NCBI GenBank assembly: GCA_030618495.1
Contig: JAUXDE010000010.1
Location: forward strand, 1 to 25,682
DNA length: 25,682 nucleotides
Reading direction: 5' to 3'
Source: Clostridia bacterium
GTDB lineage: Bacteria > UBA6262 > WVXT01 > JAUXBS01
This document shows positions 8,294 through 16,392 of this stretch, in pieces. Position 1 is the first letter of the stretch. Each line of letters opens with the position of its first letter. A model generated the notes under the pieces. It was not told where the DNA came from. It saw only the letters and a program-made list of their open reading frames with translations, and made no database searches. The position numbers were made by a program, and so were the translations under genes.

Positions 8294-9022
8294 TTATTCC
8301 CTGCTCCTTATTATCAGCACTTCTTCGATTTTCTTAATGTTTACTTCCGGAATTATCAATGCTTCCTTGTACAGAGCGTATTCCTTCTTTATTACCTGCT
8401 TGACCCTGCCCAAACACATTCCTTTTGGGAATATTCCCCCTAAGCCGGAAGTGATTATCACATCGCCTTCCCGGGTATCAGCTTCCGGAAGCAGATATTT
8501 CATTTTTAAATCCGTTTTTTCAGACCCCATGACCACTCCCTGCTCCCTGCTTCTCCTGACCATGGCTGATATCTCACAAGTCATATCATTTACCAGTAAA
8601 ACCCTTGCGGTATTTATATCAATTTCCGTAATGCGTCCCACTACCCCCAGGTTATGCCCCTGGTAGGCAATTACAGGCATATCCCTGCCAACCCCCTGCT
8701 TGCGCCCCTTGTCGATAATCAATCCATCGTACTCTACGGAAGGTGTCTGTCCTATAATTCCTGCGGAGATAAAATCATAACCGGCGTCCTGCTTATAATC
8801 CAGAATGGCTTTTAACCTCTGATTTTCAAGGAGGATTTCCTCGTAGTTCTGCTGCTGAAGAATAAGCGTGTTTAACTTTTCCTTGAGTTCCTTATTCTCC
8901 TCCCTGGCGCGAATCAAGGAAGATACATTCCTATTTATCCTTCCGGATTCACTCAGCAGGTTACTTATCACCCGTGGACCGGGGACCATAATGTAGGCGA
9001 TGATATTCTTTGAAAAGGCCAC
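8294..9022 (-). CDS. mreC: Rod shape-determining protein MreC (N-terminus unresolved, likely extends to about 9102)
   Basis: Periplasmic scaffold of the Rod complex that activates PBP2. From the GTG at 9022 the protein is 242 aa: a coiled-coil (REENKELKEKLNTLILQQQ), then the paired beta-barrel domain with GQTPSVEYDGLIIDKGRKQG. This start lacks the membrane anchor that MreC needs. The same frame stays open upstream to 9127 and encodes a typical anchor (NLIVLIFYILTASFLLIF, then RTNRIV), but without any ATG, GTG or TTG. An ATG at 9102-9100 is followed by a run of ten A (9099-9090). Eleven A would join it exactly to the MreC frame; eight would also restore it. Either the run is a sequence error, slippage makes the full protein, or a non-standard start such as ATT is used. 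Confidence 0.9.
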   Translation of the reverse strand: MAFSKNIIAYIMVPGPRVISNLLSESGRINRNVSSLIRAREENKELKEKLNTLILQQQNYEEILLENQRLKAILDYKQDAGYDFISAGIIGQTPSVEYDGLIIDKGRKQGVGRDMPVIAYQGHNLGVVGRITEIDINTARVLLVNDMTCEISAMVRRSREQGVVMGSEKTDLKMKYLLPEADTREGDVIITSGLGGIFPKGMCLGRVKQVIKKEYALYKEALIIPEVNIKKIEEVLIIRSRE

Positions 9023-9124
9023 AATGCGATTTGTACGAAAGATAAGGAGAAACGAGGCGGTAAGAATATAGAAAATCAGGACAATTAGATTTTTTTTTTC
9101 ATTAATAAAATATTTTATACCGGA

Positions 9125-10135
9125 TTATTTTTTTATTTTATCCAGTTCTTCAAGATAAACACCCGTACCCATAACTACGCAGGTTTTTGGCTCCTCGGCA
9201 AGACATACGGGGAGATTGGTTTCCTGAGAAATAAGTTCCGGGAAACCTCTTATCAACGACCCGCCTCCCGCCATAATAATCCCGCGCTCAACAAGGTCAG
9301 AGGATAACTCGGCAGGTATGGATTCCAGTGTTTCCTTAATCAGATCAATTATAACCTTTACCGGTTCCTTAAGCGCTATGCGAATTTCTTTTCCTGTAAT
9401 CTCAATTGTTTTCGGCAGTCCATAAGCCATATCTCTTCCCTTAACCTCCATGCTCTTCTCCTCTTTTTGAGGAAAAACGGACCCCGTTCTTATTTTTACT
9501 TCTTCAGCTGTCCTCTCGCCTATCAGCAGGTTATGTTCTTTTTTGAAGTATGACACTATTGCTTCATCAAATTCATCACCAGCCACGCGAAGCGATTTGG
9601 CAACCACCATGCCTCCAAGAGAAATAACGGCTACCTCGGTTGTTCCCCCGCCTATATCAACTATCATATTTCCGGAAGGATCCTGTATGGGAATGCCGGA
9701 ACCGATTGCGGCTGCCATTGGTTCAGCAATAAGGTAAACCTCACGGGCGCCTGCCTGCGTTGCAGCTTCCTGCACCGCGCGCCTTTCAACTTCAGTGATA
9801 CAGGATGGAACTCCAATTACAATCCTGGGGTGTACAAGGCTCCTGTGGTTGTGAACTTTCTTGATAAAATATTGTATCATCCTCTGCGTAATGCCGAAAT
9901 CCGCAATAACCCCATCCCTCATAGGACGAAAAGCCGTTATGTTTGCAGGAGTCTTACCGATCATTCTCTTGGCTTCCGCCCCAACCGCCAGGATTGCGCC
10001 ATTATCATTATTAACGGCTACAACAGAAGGCTCGCTCATTACTATGCCCTGGCCCTTAACACATACTAGCGTGGTGGCCGTGCCAAGATCCATCCCCATG
10101 TCGTTGGAAAACAATCCTAACAAGAAATTAAACAC
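9125..10135 (-). CDS. mreB: Rod shape-determining actin homologue MreB
   Basis: Bacterial actin that polymerises along the inner membrane and positions the elongation machinery. The 336-aa protein has the N-terminal amphipathic membrane-binding helix (MFNFLLGLF) and all actin-fold nucleotide motifs: phosphate 1 MDLGTATT (about 15-22), phosphate 2 [14 protein letters not shown], and the adenosine motif [11 protein letters not shown]. The start is GTG at 10135 behind a good Shine-Dalgarno (GAGGAG, 5-nt spacing). It lies only 16 bp behind rplQ, so it is probably co-transcribed with the alpha operon. Confidence 0.98.
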   Translation of the reverse strand: MFNFLLGLFSNDMGMDLGTATTLVCVKGQGIVMSEPSVVAVNNDNGAILAVGAEAKRMIGKTPANITAFRPMRDGVIADFGITQRMIQYFIKKVHNHRSLVHPRIVIGVPSCITEVERRAVQEAATQAGAREVYLIAEPMAAAIGSGIPIQDPSGNMIVDIGGGTTEVAVISLGGMVVAKSLRVAGDEFDEAIVSYFKKEHNLLIGERTAEEVKIRTGSVFPQKEEKSMEVKGRDMAYGLPKTIEITGKEIRIALKEPVKVIIDLIKETLESIPAELSSDLVERGIIMAGGGSLIRGFPELISQETNLPVCLAEEPKTCVVMGTGVYLEELDKIKK

Positions 10136-10151
10136 ACCTGCTCCTCAAAAC

Positions 10152-10532
10152 TTATTTTTTCTTCTCTTCGGCATCCTTCGGAAGTATAAGTTTTATTATA
10201 ACCATTTTTGCCCTGTCGCCGGCGCGATATCCGGTTTTTATTATGCCGGTGTAACCGCTTTTACGGTCACCAAGCGCCGGAACGATTGAATCGAATATTT
10301 TTTTGAGTATTTCCCCGTCGTTAATTCTCTTTTTGACTTTCCTGATACTTGACAGCCCGCCTTTTTTTGCAGTACTGATTATTTCATCAACGTAGCGTCT
10401 TAATTCTTTGGCCCTGGATTCAGTGGTTTTAATCTGTTCATTTCTGAACAATGCAACGGCAAGATTGTTCAATAACGCAAACCTGTGAGCTGTTGTCCGA
10501 CCCAGTTTTCGCCCTTCCCTTTGATGCGCCAT
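10152..10532 (-). CDS. rplQ: 50S ribosomal protein L17
   Basis: Large-subunit protein near the exit-tunnel side. The 126-aa sequence opens with MAHQREGRKLGRTTAHRFAL, the usual L17 signature, and contains the conserved TKAKELRRYVDEIIS-type segment (here TTESRAKELRRYVDEI). It starts one base after the rpoA stop, the normal end of the alpha operon. Mature mreB follows closely instead of a terminator, which is unusual. Confidence 0.98.
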   Translation of the reverse strand: MAHQREGRKLGRTTAHRFALLNNLAVALFRNEQIKTTESRAKELRRYVDEIISTAKKGGLSSIRKVKKRINDGEILKKIFDSIVPALGDRKSGYTGIIKTGYRAGDRAKMVIIKLILPKDAEEKKK

Positions 10533-10533
10533 T

Positions 10534-11553
10534 TTATTCCTCTTCTTTTTTCTTCAGTATCTGAGATAAATCCATACCAAGTGACAGTGGAATATTCTTG
10601 GATTTTCCCAGTTCATTTAATTTCTTTTTAATTTCGTTCAGGGATTTCTTCCCGAAATTCTTAAAGGCAAGCAATTTATCTTCAGGCTGTTTAACAAGGT
10701 CTCCAATAGTTTTTATTCTTGCCCGGCTAAGGCAGTTTATGGACCTGACTGACAATTCAATAATATTAACCGAAAGATCTAAAAGGTTTTCCAGGACTTC
10801 ATTTGTCTTGTTTTTTTCCTTCTTTTCTTCCTCTATCAACGGTTCTTCTTCAAAGTTAATAAATATCGTCATGGAATCCTTTAGGATCTTTGCCGCATAA
10901 GCCAGGGCATCCGCCGGTTTTACGCTTCCATCCGTCCAGATATCCATAATCAATCTGTCATAATCAATTGACTGGCCGACCCTGGTACTTTCAACCTCAT
11001 AACTTACCTTGGTTACGGGAGAAAAAACCGCATCAATAAGAATCAATCCAATCGGCTGGTCCTTCCCCGCGAATAAAGTCCTTGCCTTCTCAACAGGAAG
11101 ATATCCCCGCCCCCTTGAAACCTCAATTTCCATTTCAAGTTTTGCATTACTGTTAAGCGTGCATATATGCGTTTCGGGATTAAGAATCTCAACGTTTTCA
11201 TTCAATTCAATGTTTTTCGCAATAACTTTTCCTTTTTTGTTGACATTCAGGTAAATCACTTCAGAACTGTCCTTGTACAACTTAAACCTAATCGTCTTTA
11301 AATTCAATATTATGTTCGTTACATCCTCCACAACATTGGGTATGGTGGAAAATTCATGCAGTACATTATTTATTTTCACTGAAGTAATTGCCGCGCCTTC
11401 AAGTGATGACAAGAGTATCCTTCGAAGAGAATTGCCTATGGTATGCCCATAACCGCGTTCAAACGGTTCGGCAACGAACTTGCCGCGCGTATCAATTGTA
11501 ACTCTCTCATCACATATAAGTTTTTTTGGTAATTGAAAATTTTTAAATCTCAT
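10534..11553 (-). CDS. rpoA: RNA polymerase alpha subunit
   Basis: Assembly platform of RNA polymerase. The 339-aa protein has the N-terminal dimerisation domain (FVAEPFERGYGHTIGNSLRRILLSSLEGAA, in two halves with the RRILLSSLEG core) and beta/beta'-contact regions. An acidic, Lys-rich linker around 230-250 leads to the C-terminal domain. There the DNA/UP-element helices are intact (SVRSINCL, IGDLV, NFGKKSLNEIKKKL), so UP-element promoter contacts should work. It lies 14 bp behind rpsD. Confidence 0.98.
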   Translation of the reverse strand: MRFKNFQLPKKLICDERVTIDTRGKFVAEPFERGYGHTIGNSLRRILLSSLEGAAITSVKINNVLHEFSTIPNVVEDVTNIILNLKTIRFKLYKDSSEVIYLNVNKKGKVIAKNIELNENVEILNPETHICTLNSNAKLEMEIEVSRGRGYLPVEKARTLFAGKDQPIGLILIDAVFSPVTKVSYEVESTRVGQSIDYDRLIMDIWTDGSVKPADALAYAAKILKDSMTIFINFEEEPLIEEEKKEKNKTNEVLENLLDLSVNIIELSVRSINCLSRARIKTIGDLVKQPEDKLLAFKNFGKKSLNEIKKKLNELGKSKNIPLSLGMDLSQILKKKEEE

Positions 11554-11567
11554 AAACTGTTCTCTCC

Positions 11568-12194
11568 TTACTTAGAATACAATTCTACTATCAACTGTTC
11601 CTCAACAGGAATTGAAATATCCTCCCTGCTCGGAAGGTCAAGCATAACACCCTCTTTTTTGTCCGAATCAAACTGTAAATACCTGGGTACGTTCCCCTGT
11701 TCCTTTGATTTTGCAACCACGTCCTTAACCATTTTGAAATCCATCGCTTTTTTGGAGAGGGATATTTTATTGCCTACCTCTACCTGATAGGAGGGCTTGT
11801 TTACCACCACACCGTTCACTCTTACGTGGCAATGAGTAATCAGCTGCCTTGCCTGGCTTTTTGAAGAAGCAATACCAAGCTGATAAACAATATTATCTAA
11901 ACGGCATTCCAACATCTTCAACAACGATACACCCGTCTGCCCCTTCTTCCTGCTTGATCGTTTATAATACAGGTTAAACTGTTTCTCCCTCATTCCCGCC
12001 ATTCTCTTGGCCTTCTGTTTCTCTCTCAACTGCAGCCCGTATTCACTTATCTTACCAGGCCTTCTTCTTGATCCCCGGGGAAATCTACCGGCCGCAGGCT
12101 TATCTACAGGACATTTTGCGGATAAACATCTTTCCCCTTTAAAAAATAATTTTGTATTTTGTTTCCTGCATAACTTGCAAACTGCTTTATTCAA
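11568..12194 (-). CDS. rpsD: 30S ribosomal protein S4, zinc-binding form
   Basis: Primary 16S rRNA binder that nucleates 30S assembly, often also the repressor of its operon. The 208-aa protein keeps the zinc-binding cysteines C6, C9, C23 and C28 (C+ form). The S4 RNA-binding domain is at about 95-160 (MLECRLDNIVYQLGIASSK; RQLITHCHVRVNGVVVNKP). The start is TTG at 12194, supported by GGGAGG nine bases upstream. It is preceded by the largest gap in the ribosomal block (182 bp), which holds a long palindromic structure. Confidence 0.97.
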   Translation of the reverse strand: MNKAVCKLCRKQNTKLFFKGERCLSAKCPVDKPAAGRFPRGSRRRPGKISEYGLQLREKQKAKRMAGMREKQFNLYYKRSSRKKGQTGVSLLKMLECRLDNIVYQLGIASSKSQARQLITHCHVRVNGVVVNKPSYQVEVGNKISLSKKAMDFKMVKDVVAKSKEQGNVPRYLQFDSDKKEGVMLDLPSREDISIPVEEQLIVELYSK

Positions 12195-12261
12195 TATCTT
12201 TATCCTCCCTATTTATCCTGTTTCCTTCTTTTACTTTCTTGCCTTTGCCTTTCTCTCTCAA

Positions 12262-12372
12262 CAGATAGATGTTTTAGCGACGAGGCTTAATTACGAAAGG
12301 TTAAACCCACCCCTTTCGTAATTCAGAGCGAGCCTCTCACGTGAGCGACCCCGGAGCTAAAACATCCATCTG
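12262..12372 (-). repeat. 111-bp nested palindrome between rpsK and rpsD
   Basis: Three nested inverted repeats. The outer arms are 17 nt (12262-12278 and 12356-12372) with one non-match that becomes G-U in minus-strand RNA. The middle arms are GAGGCT/AGCCTC (12282-12287, 12331-12336). The inner arms are a perfect 12 nt (12289-12300, 12312-12323) around an 11-nt loop. A small CTCACGTGAG palindrome (12336-12345) lies in the right internal loop. It begins 4 nt after the rpsK stop and ends 67 nt before the rpsD start. It could be an S4-binding regulatory leader, an mRNA processing site, or a MITE-like insertion. No target duplication is obvious and no U-tract follows, so a simple terminator is unlikely. 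Confidence 0.85.
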
Positions 12373-12376
12373 GCCC

Positions 12377-12739
12377 CTACACTCTTCTTCTCTTAGCAGG
12401 ACGACAACCATTGTGGGGAATTGGGGAAACATCCTTAATTACAATAACTTTTAACCCCACTGCCTGGAGTGATCGTATTGCCGTCTCCCTGCCTGCTCCC
12501 GGCCCCTTCACAAAAACCGAAACCTGCTGCAAACCTTTTTCAATCGCCTTCTTTGCGGCATTTTCAGCTATTATCCCCGCCGCGTATGGAGTGCTCTTTT
12601 TGGCCCCTTTAAACCCGAGTACACCCGCAGAGCACCATGAAATAGTATTTCCCTTCTTGTCGGTTATGGTTATCAGGGTATTGTTAAACGTCGCCTGAAT
12701 ATAAACATGACCTTCGGTTATTTTTACTTTATCCGCCAT
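12377..12739 (-). CDS. rpsK: 30S ribosomal protein S11
   Basis: Platform protein of the small subunit near the mRNA exit/Shine-Dalgarno helix. The 120-aa sequence has the S11 blocks [36 protein letters not shown] and the C-terminal [18 protein letters not shown]. The HNG site is the one known to form isoaspartate in other bacteria. It sits 21 bp behind rpsM. The palindromic element starts almost directly after the stop codon. Confidence 0.98.
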   Translation of the reverse strand: MADKVKITEGHVYIQATFNNTLITITDKKGNTISWCSAGVLGFKGAKKSTPYAAGIIAENAAKKAIEKGLQQVSVFVKGPGAGRETAIRSLQAVGLKVIVIKDVSPIPHNGCRPAKRRRV

Positions 12740-12760
12740 ATCATTTAAATCCTCTCTTGA

Positions 12761-13156
12761 CTACTTTGCAGTAGTTTTTTTGGCTACTTCCTTCTTTGCG
12801 CTTCCAACTGTTTTTCTCTTACCTCTCTTCGTCCTTGCATTGGTTTTTGTCCTCTGTCCGCGCGCAGGCAACCCCCTCCTGTGCCTCAGCCCCCTGTAAG
12901 TGCCCGTCGCAATCAATCTCTTGACGTTATCCTGAACCTCACGCCTTAATTCACCGCCAATTTTATACTCATTCTGGATTATTGACTGCAGGGTGCTTAT
13001 TTCACTTTCCTCTAGCTTACTCACCCGCTTATTAGGGTCTACTTCGGCTTTCTTCAGTATTTCATTGGAAATCGTTCTTCCAATGCCATAGATATACGTA
13101 AGCCCTATTTCAACTCTCTTATTTGCGGGTATTTCAAAACCGGCAATTCTCGGCAT
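12761..13156 (-). CDS. rpsM: 30S ribosomal protein S13
   Basis: Head protein of the small subunit that contacts 5S-associated L5 and tRNA. Conserved blocks: [26 protein letters not shown] at the start (in parts) and [22 protein letters not shown]. At 131 aa it is longer than the usual 118-126 aa because of a Lys/Thr-rich tail after GKRK. The start ATG follows GGGGAGAG. The 82-bp gap between rpmJ and this gene holds the ribosome binding site and only a poor imperfect hairpin. Confidence 0.97.
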   Translation of the reverse strand: MPRIAGFEIPANKRVEIGLTYIYGIGRTISNEILKKAEVDPNKRVSKLEESEISTLQSIIQNEYKIGGELRREVQDNVKRLIATGTYRGLRHRRGLPARGQRTKTNARTKRGKRKTVGSAKKEVAKKTTAK

Positions 13157-13238
13157 TTATCTCTCCCCTTCTACCCCGTACAAGCAAAACCCACTCTTAA
13201 ACACCTGGCGCAAACGGAATAAATGCGTGGAGCGGAGT

Positions 13239-13352
13239 TTACTTCTGTCTTTGTTTATGACGGGGGTTGCTGCAAATAACACGCAATACTCCCTTTCTCT
13301 TGATTAATTTACACTTGTTGCACATTGGTTTGACCGAAGCCCTGACTTTCAT
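13239..13352 (-). CDS. rpmJ: 50S ribosomal protein L36, zinc-binding form
   Basis: A 37-aa protein translated directly from the sequence: it starts [15 protein letters not shown] and ends NPRHKQRQK. The zinc ribbon ligands C11, C14, C27 and H32 are all present. L36 binds 23S rRNA near the base of the L7/L12 stalk. The ribosome binding site AGGAG lies 7 nt before the ATG. It sits in the usual place between infA and rpsM. Confidence 0.97.
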   Translation of the reverse strand: MKVRASVKPMCNKCKLIKRKGVLRVICSNPRHKQRQK

Positions 13353-13364
13353 TTCAAATCTCCT

Positions 13365-13396
13365 GCCCCGTGGCGAATTTATCCACCTTACGAGGC
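13365..13396 (-). promoter_or_regulatory. Hairpin in the rpmJ leader
   Basis: In minus-strand RNA, GCCUCGU (13396-13390) pairs with ACGGGGC (13371-13365), and after a 2-nt bulge GGUG (13387-13384) pairs with CGCC (13375-13372), leaving an 8-nt loop. Two of the eleven pairs are G-U in the transcribed strand and would be mismatches in the opposite strand, which suggests an RNA structure. It ends just before the rpmJ ribosome binding site and could tune rpmJ translation. Confidence 0.5.
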
Positions 13397-13399
13397 CTA

Positions 13400-13414
13400 T
13401 CCCGCAGAACGGGA
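13400..13414 (-). promoter_or_regulatory. Short hairpin directly behind the infA stop
   Basis: A 5-bp perfect stem, TCCCG/CGGGA, with a 5-nt loop begins one base after the infA stop codon. No U-tract follows, so it is not a typical terminator. It may mark an mRNA boundary or protect an end after cleavage. Confidence 0.4.
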
Positions 13415-13415
13415 A

Positions 13416-13634
13416 TTATTTCATTCTATAAGTAATTCTTCCCTTGGTTAAATCGTAGGGGGATAACTCAAGCTTAACCCTGTCCCCCGGAAATATTTTA
13501 ATATAATGCATTCTGATCTTCCCGCAAATATGAGCCAGCACAACATGTCCATTATCCAACTGTACACGGAACGTGGCATTAGGCAGTGATTCAACAACCT
13601 TTCCTTCAACTTCAATTTTTCCCTCTTTTGTCAT
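13416..13634 (-). CDS. infA: Translation initiation factor IF-1
   Basis: A 72-aa OB-fold protein that blocks the ribosomal A site during initiation. The sequence starts [20 protein letters not shown] and has the conserved [16 protein letters not shown] and [21 protein letters not shown]. The frame is open further upstream to 13694, but the ATG at 13634 gives exactly the family length and removes a long overlap with map. The Shine-Dalgarno here is weak, and the gene starts 4 bp behind map. Confidence 0.97.
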   Translation of the reverse strand: MTKEGKIEVEGKVVESLPNATFRVQLDNGHVVLAHICGKIRMHYIKIFPGDRVKLELSPYDLTKGRITYRMK

Positions 13635-13638
13635 ATGA

Positions 13639-14385
13639 TTAAACTTTCGTAAGTATTTCCGGACCACCGTCCGTAATAGCAACTGTATGCTCAAAATGGC
13701 ACGATGTCTTACCGTCTGCCGTTACAACCGTCCAATTATCGTTTAATGTTTTTACCTTGTAATTTCCCCTGTTAACCATCGGTTCAAGGGCAAAAACCAT
13801 CCCCTCCTCCAGCAATGGCCCTGTTGAACTTTCTCCGAAATTAGGAATCTGCGGGTCTTCATGCAATGAACGCCCTATTCCATGCCCCACCAGGTCTCTT
13901 ACCACGGAAAAACCGTTTTTTTCTACATACTCCTGAATCCTGGCCGAGATGTCATAAAGCCTTTTCCCGCAAACCATTTCCTTGATACCGAGATTAAGCG
14001 CTTCACGGGTTACTCTTATTAACTTCAAATTCTCCCTGGACTGCTTCCCGACACCGACAGTCACTGTCATGTCGGAGTAATAACTATCAAATAAAACGCC
14101 GATGTCAATTGACAGCAAATCTCCGTCATTGAGCTTGTACTCGCCCGGGATCCCGTGAACAACCTGTTCGTTGACCGAAGTACAAATGGATTTGGGATAA
14201 CCCCGAAAATTCAAAAATGCGGGTTCAGCCCCGGCCTTCTTTATCAAAGAGAACGCGCGTTTATCCAATTCGCCCGTTTTTACTCCGGCTCTTACTATTT
14301 CCATCAACTCCCTGAAAACATGAGCCAGTATTCTGCCGCTCTGCCTCATCTTTTCAATTTCTTGCGGAGTTTTAATTATTATCAT
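13639..14385 (-). CDS. map: Methionine aminopeptidase, type I
   Basis: Removes the initiator Met from nascent proteins at the ribosome exit. The 248-aa protein has the catalytic His H77 (VVHGIPG) and the five metal ligands: D94 (SIDIG), D105 (YSDMT), H168 (GHGIG), E201 (ALEPM) and E232 (FEHTV). It lacks an N-terminal zinc finger, so it is the short type Ia form. Its ATG overlaps the adk stop by four bases (ATGA). The secY-adk-map-infA order is standard. Confidence 0.98.
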   Translation of the reverse strand: MIIIKTPQEIEKMRQSGRILAHVFRELMEIVRAGVKTGELDKRAFSLIKKAGAEPAFLNFRGYPKSICTSVNEQVVHGIPGEYKLNDGDLLSIDIGVLFDSYYSDMTVTVGVGKQSRENLKLIRVTREALNLGIKEMVCGKRLYDISARIQEYVEKNGFSVVRDLVGHGIGRSLHEDPQIPNFGESSTGPLLEEGMVFALEPMVNRGNYKVKTLNDNWTVVTADGKTSCHFEHTVAITDGGPEILTKV

Positions 14386-15023
14386 TTATCATCAATAACT
14401 TTACACAACTGATTGAATACTTCATCCACGCTGACATTGCCATTAATTTCTTCTAAAATACCCTGCTTCTGATAATAGTCAACTAACGGCGCCGTTTCTC
14501 CGTTATACACCTTCAACCTCTGTATTATGGTGTCTTCCTTGTCATCATCACGCTGAAACAGAGGGCCCGAACACCTGTCGCAAACATTTTCCTTCTTGGG
14601 CGGCTGAAAAACAACATGATAACCGGCCTTGCAATCAGAACATCCCCTCCTGCCGCTTAAACGCTTGACGGTTTCCTTCTCGCTTAATTCTATGTAAAGA
14701 ACAACCTCTATTCTTTTTTCTCCCAGGATATTCTCCAACGCTTGTCCCTGAATCAACGTTCTTGGAAAACCATCCAGGATAAAACCTTTTATACAATCTT
14801 CCTTTTTCAACCGCTCATTCACAACGTCAATAACCAGTTTGTCCGGTACAAGCTTTCCCGACTCCATTATATCTTTAAGCTGCCGGGCAAGTTCGGATTT
14901 ATCCTCAACCGCTTTACGAAACATATCTCCTGTAGAAATATGCGGTATCTGGTACTTATCTTTAAGCTTTTCAGCCTGTGTGCCTTTCCCGGACCCGGGC
15001 GCACCAAACAAAATCAAATTCAT
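14382..15023 (-). CDS. adk: Adenylate kinase, zinc-type LID
   Basis: Interconverts ATP + AMP and 2 ADP in the cytosol. The 213-aa protein has the P-loop GAPGSGKGT (7-15), the AMP-binding STGDMFR and the FILDGFPRT block. The long LID domain carries four cysteines (C128, C131, C148, C151), which bind structural zinc in this subtype. It lies 21 bp behind secY and overlaps map by four bases. Confidence 0.98.
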   Translation of the reverse strand: MNLILFGAPGSGKGTQAEKLKDKYQIPHISTGDMFRKAVEDKSELARQLKDIMESGKLVPDKLVIDVVNERLKKEDCIKGFILDGFPRTLIQGQALENILGEKRIEVVLYIELSEKETVKRLSGRRGCSDCKAGYHVVFQPPKKENVCDRCSGPLFQRDDDKEDTIIQRLKVYNGETAPLVDYYQKQGILEEINGNVSVDEVFNQLCKVIDDK

Positions 15024-15044
15024 AAATATATCTTCTCTGAAAAA

Positions 15045-16379
15045 TTACTTGATATTGAAATACCTGCCCTTTATTCTTCCCTTCTTCATAAACCCTTCAT
15101 AGTGACGCATGACCAGGTGCGACTCAATCTGACCTACCGTATCCAACCCAACACCTACAACAATAAGTATTGCCGTACCGCCGAATATATAAGCAAGACT
15201 CTCGGGAGCTTTCAACCATGCTATCGGGAACCTGGGCAGGGTTGTAATTAACACGACAAATATGGCTCCTGCCAGTGTAATGCGGGTTAGAATATCATTG
15301 ATATGTTTTGATGTGGGAGCCCCCGCGCGTATTCCCGGCACAAATCCTCCCCACTTCTTCATGTTTTCGGCAAGGTCATTGGGATTGAATGTAATAGCCG
15401 TGTAGAAATAGCAGAAAAATATAATTAAACCTGCCGAAAGAACCATATACAACCAATCACCCGGCATTAACGCGTCCTTCAGCCACTGCATGAATTTAAT
15501 ATTCGGAAAGAACTGCGCAAACTGGGCCGGAACAAGCAACACGGCGCTTGTAAATATTACAGCAATTACCCCCGACTGGTCCACTTTGAGAGGCAGAAAT
15601 GTACTCTGGCCCCCGTACATCTTGCGCCCCACGACCCTCTTGGCGTACTGCACGGGAATCTTCCTCTGTCCCTGCTCAACCAGTATGACAAATGCTGTAA
15701 TCGCAAAAATCAGGCCCCCCAACAGCAACACCTGGAACAACTGCATTTCCTCATTCCTCAACAGAGTAAATACATTTTTTACGGTACTCGGCAACCGCGT
15801 GATTATTCCCGTAAAAATAATCAATGAAATACCGTTCCCAACGCCTTTTTCGGAAATCTGTTCGCCGAGCCACATTATGAGTATGGTTCCCGTAACCAGT
15901 GTTACCATCGTTAATAGCTGAAAACTCAAACCGGGATCTTTCACTATGGGTAAACCGTTCGGGGCCTTTATGCTTTGCATCCAGAAAGTCAGCCCAAAAG
16001 CCTGAACAGCAGCTATGGCAAGCGTGGCATAGCGGGTTATCTGGGTAATCTTCTTCCTGCCGGTATCCCCCTCTTTTGATAAGCGTTCCAGGAAAGGAAC
16101 AACCGTCTGCAGGAGCGACATGATAATTGAAGCATTGATGTAAGGCATGACTCCCAGGGAAAATATGGAAAGCCTGTTAAGCGCTCCCCCCGAAAACATA
16201 TCAAGGAAACCAAAAAGGGAATTCTGCTGCTGTTCGAAAAATGCTTTTAATGCAGATGCATCCACCCCCGGAGTGGGAATCGACGCGCCGAGCCTGCATG
16301 CCGCAAGTATCCCAAGGGTGAAAAGTAATTTATTTTTCAATTCAGGAATCTTGAATATATCAGCTAATTTGTTTGACAT
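15045..16379 (-). CDS. secY: Protein translocase channel subunit SecY
   Basis: Central pore of the Sec translocon in the inner membrane. The 444-aa protein shows about ten membrane segments and the family blocks SIPTPGVD, MPYINASIIMSLL (plug/TM2 area), GVGNGISLIIFTGII and the basic cytoplasmic loops QRKIPVQYAKRV and AFNPNDLAENMKK-type (here TFNPNDLAENMKKWGGFVPG). It lies 13 bp behind rplO, the usual location. Confidence 0.98.
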   Translation of the reverse strand: MSNKLADIFKIPELKNKLLFTLGILAACRLGASIPTPGVDASALKAFFEQQQNSLFGFLDMFSGGALNRLSIFSLGVMPYINASIIMSLLQTVVPFLERLSKEGDTGRKKITQITRYATLAIAAVQAFGLTFWMQSIKAPNGLPIVKDPGLSFQLLTMVTLVTGTILIMWLGEQISEKGVGNGISLIIFTGIITRLPSTVKNVFTLLRNEEMQLFQVLLLGGLIFAITAFVILVEQGQRKIPVQYAKRVVGRKMYGGQSTFLPLKVDQSGVIAVIFTSAVLLVPAQFAQFFPNIKFMQWLKDALMPGDWLYMVLSAGLIIFFCYFYTAITFNPNDLAENMKKWGGFVPGIRAGAPTSKHINDILTRITLAGAIFVVLITTLPRFPIAWLKAPESLAYIFGGTAILIVVGVGLDTVGQIESHLVMRHYEGFMKKGRIKGRYFNIK

Positions 16380-16392
16380 ATAAACTTCCCCT

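Noticed and set aside
8740-8756. Second GGTGTCTGTCC occurrence inside mreC
   Set aside because: It encodes the conserved MreC stretch GQTPSVEY, so the resemblance to the motif at the rng end is explained by coding sequence.
12262-12372. Palindrome ends GTTTTAGC/GCTAAAAC as an integron attC site
   Set aside because: The ends do not match the attC core pattern (GTTRRRY / RYYYAAC), and there is no integrase or cassette context.
13157-13238. Imperfect inverted repeat in the rpmJ-rpsM gap
   Set aside because: Only short paired patches (AAAC/GTTT, CC/GG, CGCA/TGCG) with large internal loops; too weak to support as an element.
13635-13694. Longer infA reading frame starting at 13694
   Set aside because: It would overlap map by about 55 bases and give an N-terminal extension foreign to IF-1.
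14155-14412. Plus-strand open frames over the ribosomal and map/adk genes
   Set aside because: They are antisense shadows of well-conserved minus-strand genes without their own ribosome binding sites or domain signatures.
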